From Bacillota bacterium (lineage in GTDB: Bacteria > Bacillota > Clostridia > Acetivibrionales > DSM-1351): a stretch of 5,194 nucleotides of DNA. A program made the position numbers and the translations under genes. Under the pieces are notes generated by a model that saw only the letters and a program-made list of their open reading frames with translations, had not been told where the DNA came from and searched no databases. Shown here in pieces: positions 4,987-5,194 of this stretch (position 1 is its first letter; each line of letters opens with the position of its first letter). The stretch spans positions 1-5,194 of the forward strand of contig JAEZIU010000354.1 in assembly GCA_023436485.1 (NCBI GenBank), given 5' to 3'.

Positions 4987-4996
4987 TTGCACACAT
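4987..4996 (+). repeat. TTGCACACAT motif near the tRNA, fourth copy
   Basis: The same 10-mer is found at 84-93, 1837-1846 and 3132-3141 within repeats A, B and C. Here it lies between the recombinase remnant and the tRNA, followed by a related ACACATG at 5001-5007 and a T-run. The rest of the ~100-bp repeat is not recognisable at this spot. A recombinase or accessory-protein site is possible. Confidence 0.5.
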
Positions 4997-5021
4997 CCTG
5001 ACACATGTTTTTTTGAGCAAC

Positions 5022-5058
5022 AAAAAATCGCTAACCCTTGAATTATAAGGATTAACGA
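5022..5058 (-). terminator. Intrinsic terminator of tRNA-Gly
   Basis: Arms 5028-5039 and 5047-5058 form a 12-bp stem on the minus strand with two G-U pairs and a 7-base loop, followed by six T (5022-5027 reversed). It begins 13 bp beyond the tRNA 3' end in the direction of tRNA transcription. The wobble pairs show that the minus strand is the functional one. Confidence 0.85.
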
Positions 5059-5068
5059 CCATTTTCAA

Positions 5069-5092
5069 TTAAGCGCGAGACGGGATTCGAAC
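5069..5092. other. att site within the tRNA-Gly 3' end
   Basis: The 24-bp block identical to 1744-1767. It spans three flanking bases, the discriminator, the acceptor 3' strand, the T-stem 3' strand and part of the T-loop. Recombination between the two copies would release a circle of 3,325 bp (1744 to 5068) and leave the tRNA intact. Confidence 0.8.
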
Positions 5093-5143
5093 CCGCGACC
5101 CTCGCCTTGGCAAGGCGATACTCCACCACTGAGCCACTCGCGC
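5072..5143 (-). tRNA. tRNA-Gly (anticodon GCC)
   Basis: All cloverleaf elements are visible on the minus strand: a 7-bp acceptor stem GCGCGAG/CTCGCGC with perfect pairing, D-stem GCTC/GAGT, anticodon stem TCGCC/GGCGA with loop TTGCCAA (anticodon GCC at 5109-5111, reading GGC codons), a 5-base variable loop and T-arm GCGGG-TTCGAAT-CCCGT. The discriminator is U, as expected for bacterial tRNA-Gly, and CCA is not encoded. Length is 72 nt with the discriminator. The gene is complete although its 3' half has served as an integration site. A TATATT box lies about 30 bp upstream, but its -35 region is outside the window. Confidence 0.97.
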
Positions 5144-5194
5144 ACATTATTAATTTTCAAAGCGCATTTCAAAATATAATATAAATTCAAACAA

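Noticed and set aside
4771..5004. Open frame of 77 codons on the minus strand
   Set aside because: Antisense to the recombinase remnant with the MGHEDTDTT motif; no supporting signals.
1..5194. CRISPR array
   Set aside because: The repeats are about 100 bp long, spaced by more than 1 kb and tied to tRNA 3' ends; there are no short regularly spaced repeats.

Overview
The window looks like an accessory region of a low-GC Gram-positive genome, most likely a clostridial gut anaerobe of the Lachnospiraceae type. The grounds are AT-rich DNA, strong AGGAGG-type ribosome binding sites, sigma-A-like promoters, and GyrI-like, DUF3788 and YdcF/DUF218 proteins typical of that group. The taxonomic call is inference.

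The organising feature is a tRNA-Gly(GCC) gene at the right edge (5072-5143, minus strand) that has served as an integration site. Its 3' end is repeated leftwards. A 24-bp exact copy lies at 1744-1767, a two-mismatch copy at 3045-3062 and a decayed copy at 1-16. Each of these three copies is followed by about 80-100 bp of shared sequence, containing an identical 21-mer and the motif TTGCACACAT. Each of the three sites from 1744 rightwards is preceded, on the plus strand, by broken tyrosine-recombinase coding sequence: a C-terminal tail at 1595-1690, two catalytic-domain pieces at 2656-3044, and a C-terminal piece at 4791-4952. No intact integrase is visible.

This divides the window into three stacked units. 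Unit 1 (1-1743) carries a GyrI-like protein and a DUF3788 protein (overlapping genes on the minus strand, with a promoter and a perfect 10-bp palindromic operator), then an XRE-family regulator pseudogene fused to an integrase tail. Unit 2 (1744-3044) carries one secreted protein with a possible DUF1311/LprI-like domain. Unit 3 (3045-5068) carries a small lipoprotein, a YdcF-like DUF218 membrane protein, and a promoter-driven 98-codon small gene broken by a one-base frameshift. The cargo genes all read leftwards, with their 3' ends toward the repeat, while the recombinase remnants read rightwards toward the tRNA.

Together this reads as successive integrations at one tRNA-Gly, followed by decay of the recombinases and retention of small cargo genes, giving a cassette-like array. 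Terminator hairpins lie just downstream of both the real tRNA and the 1744 copy in the tRNA's direction, as expected if incoming elements resupply a tRNA terminator. The cargo products have no obvious common pathway: two are predicted to be exported, one is membrane-anchored and two are small cytoplasmic proteins.
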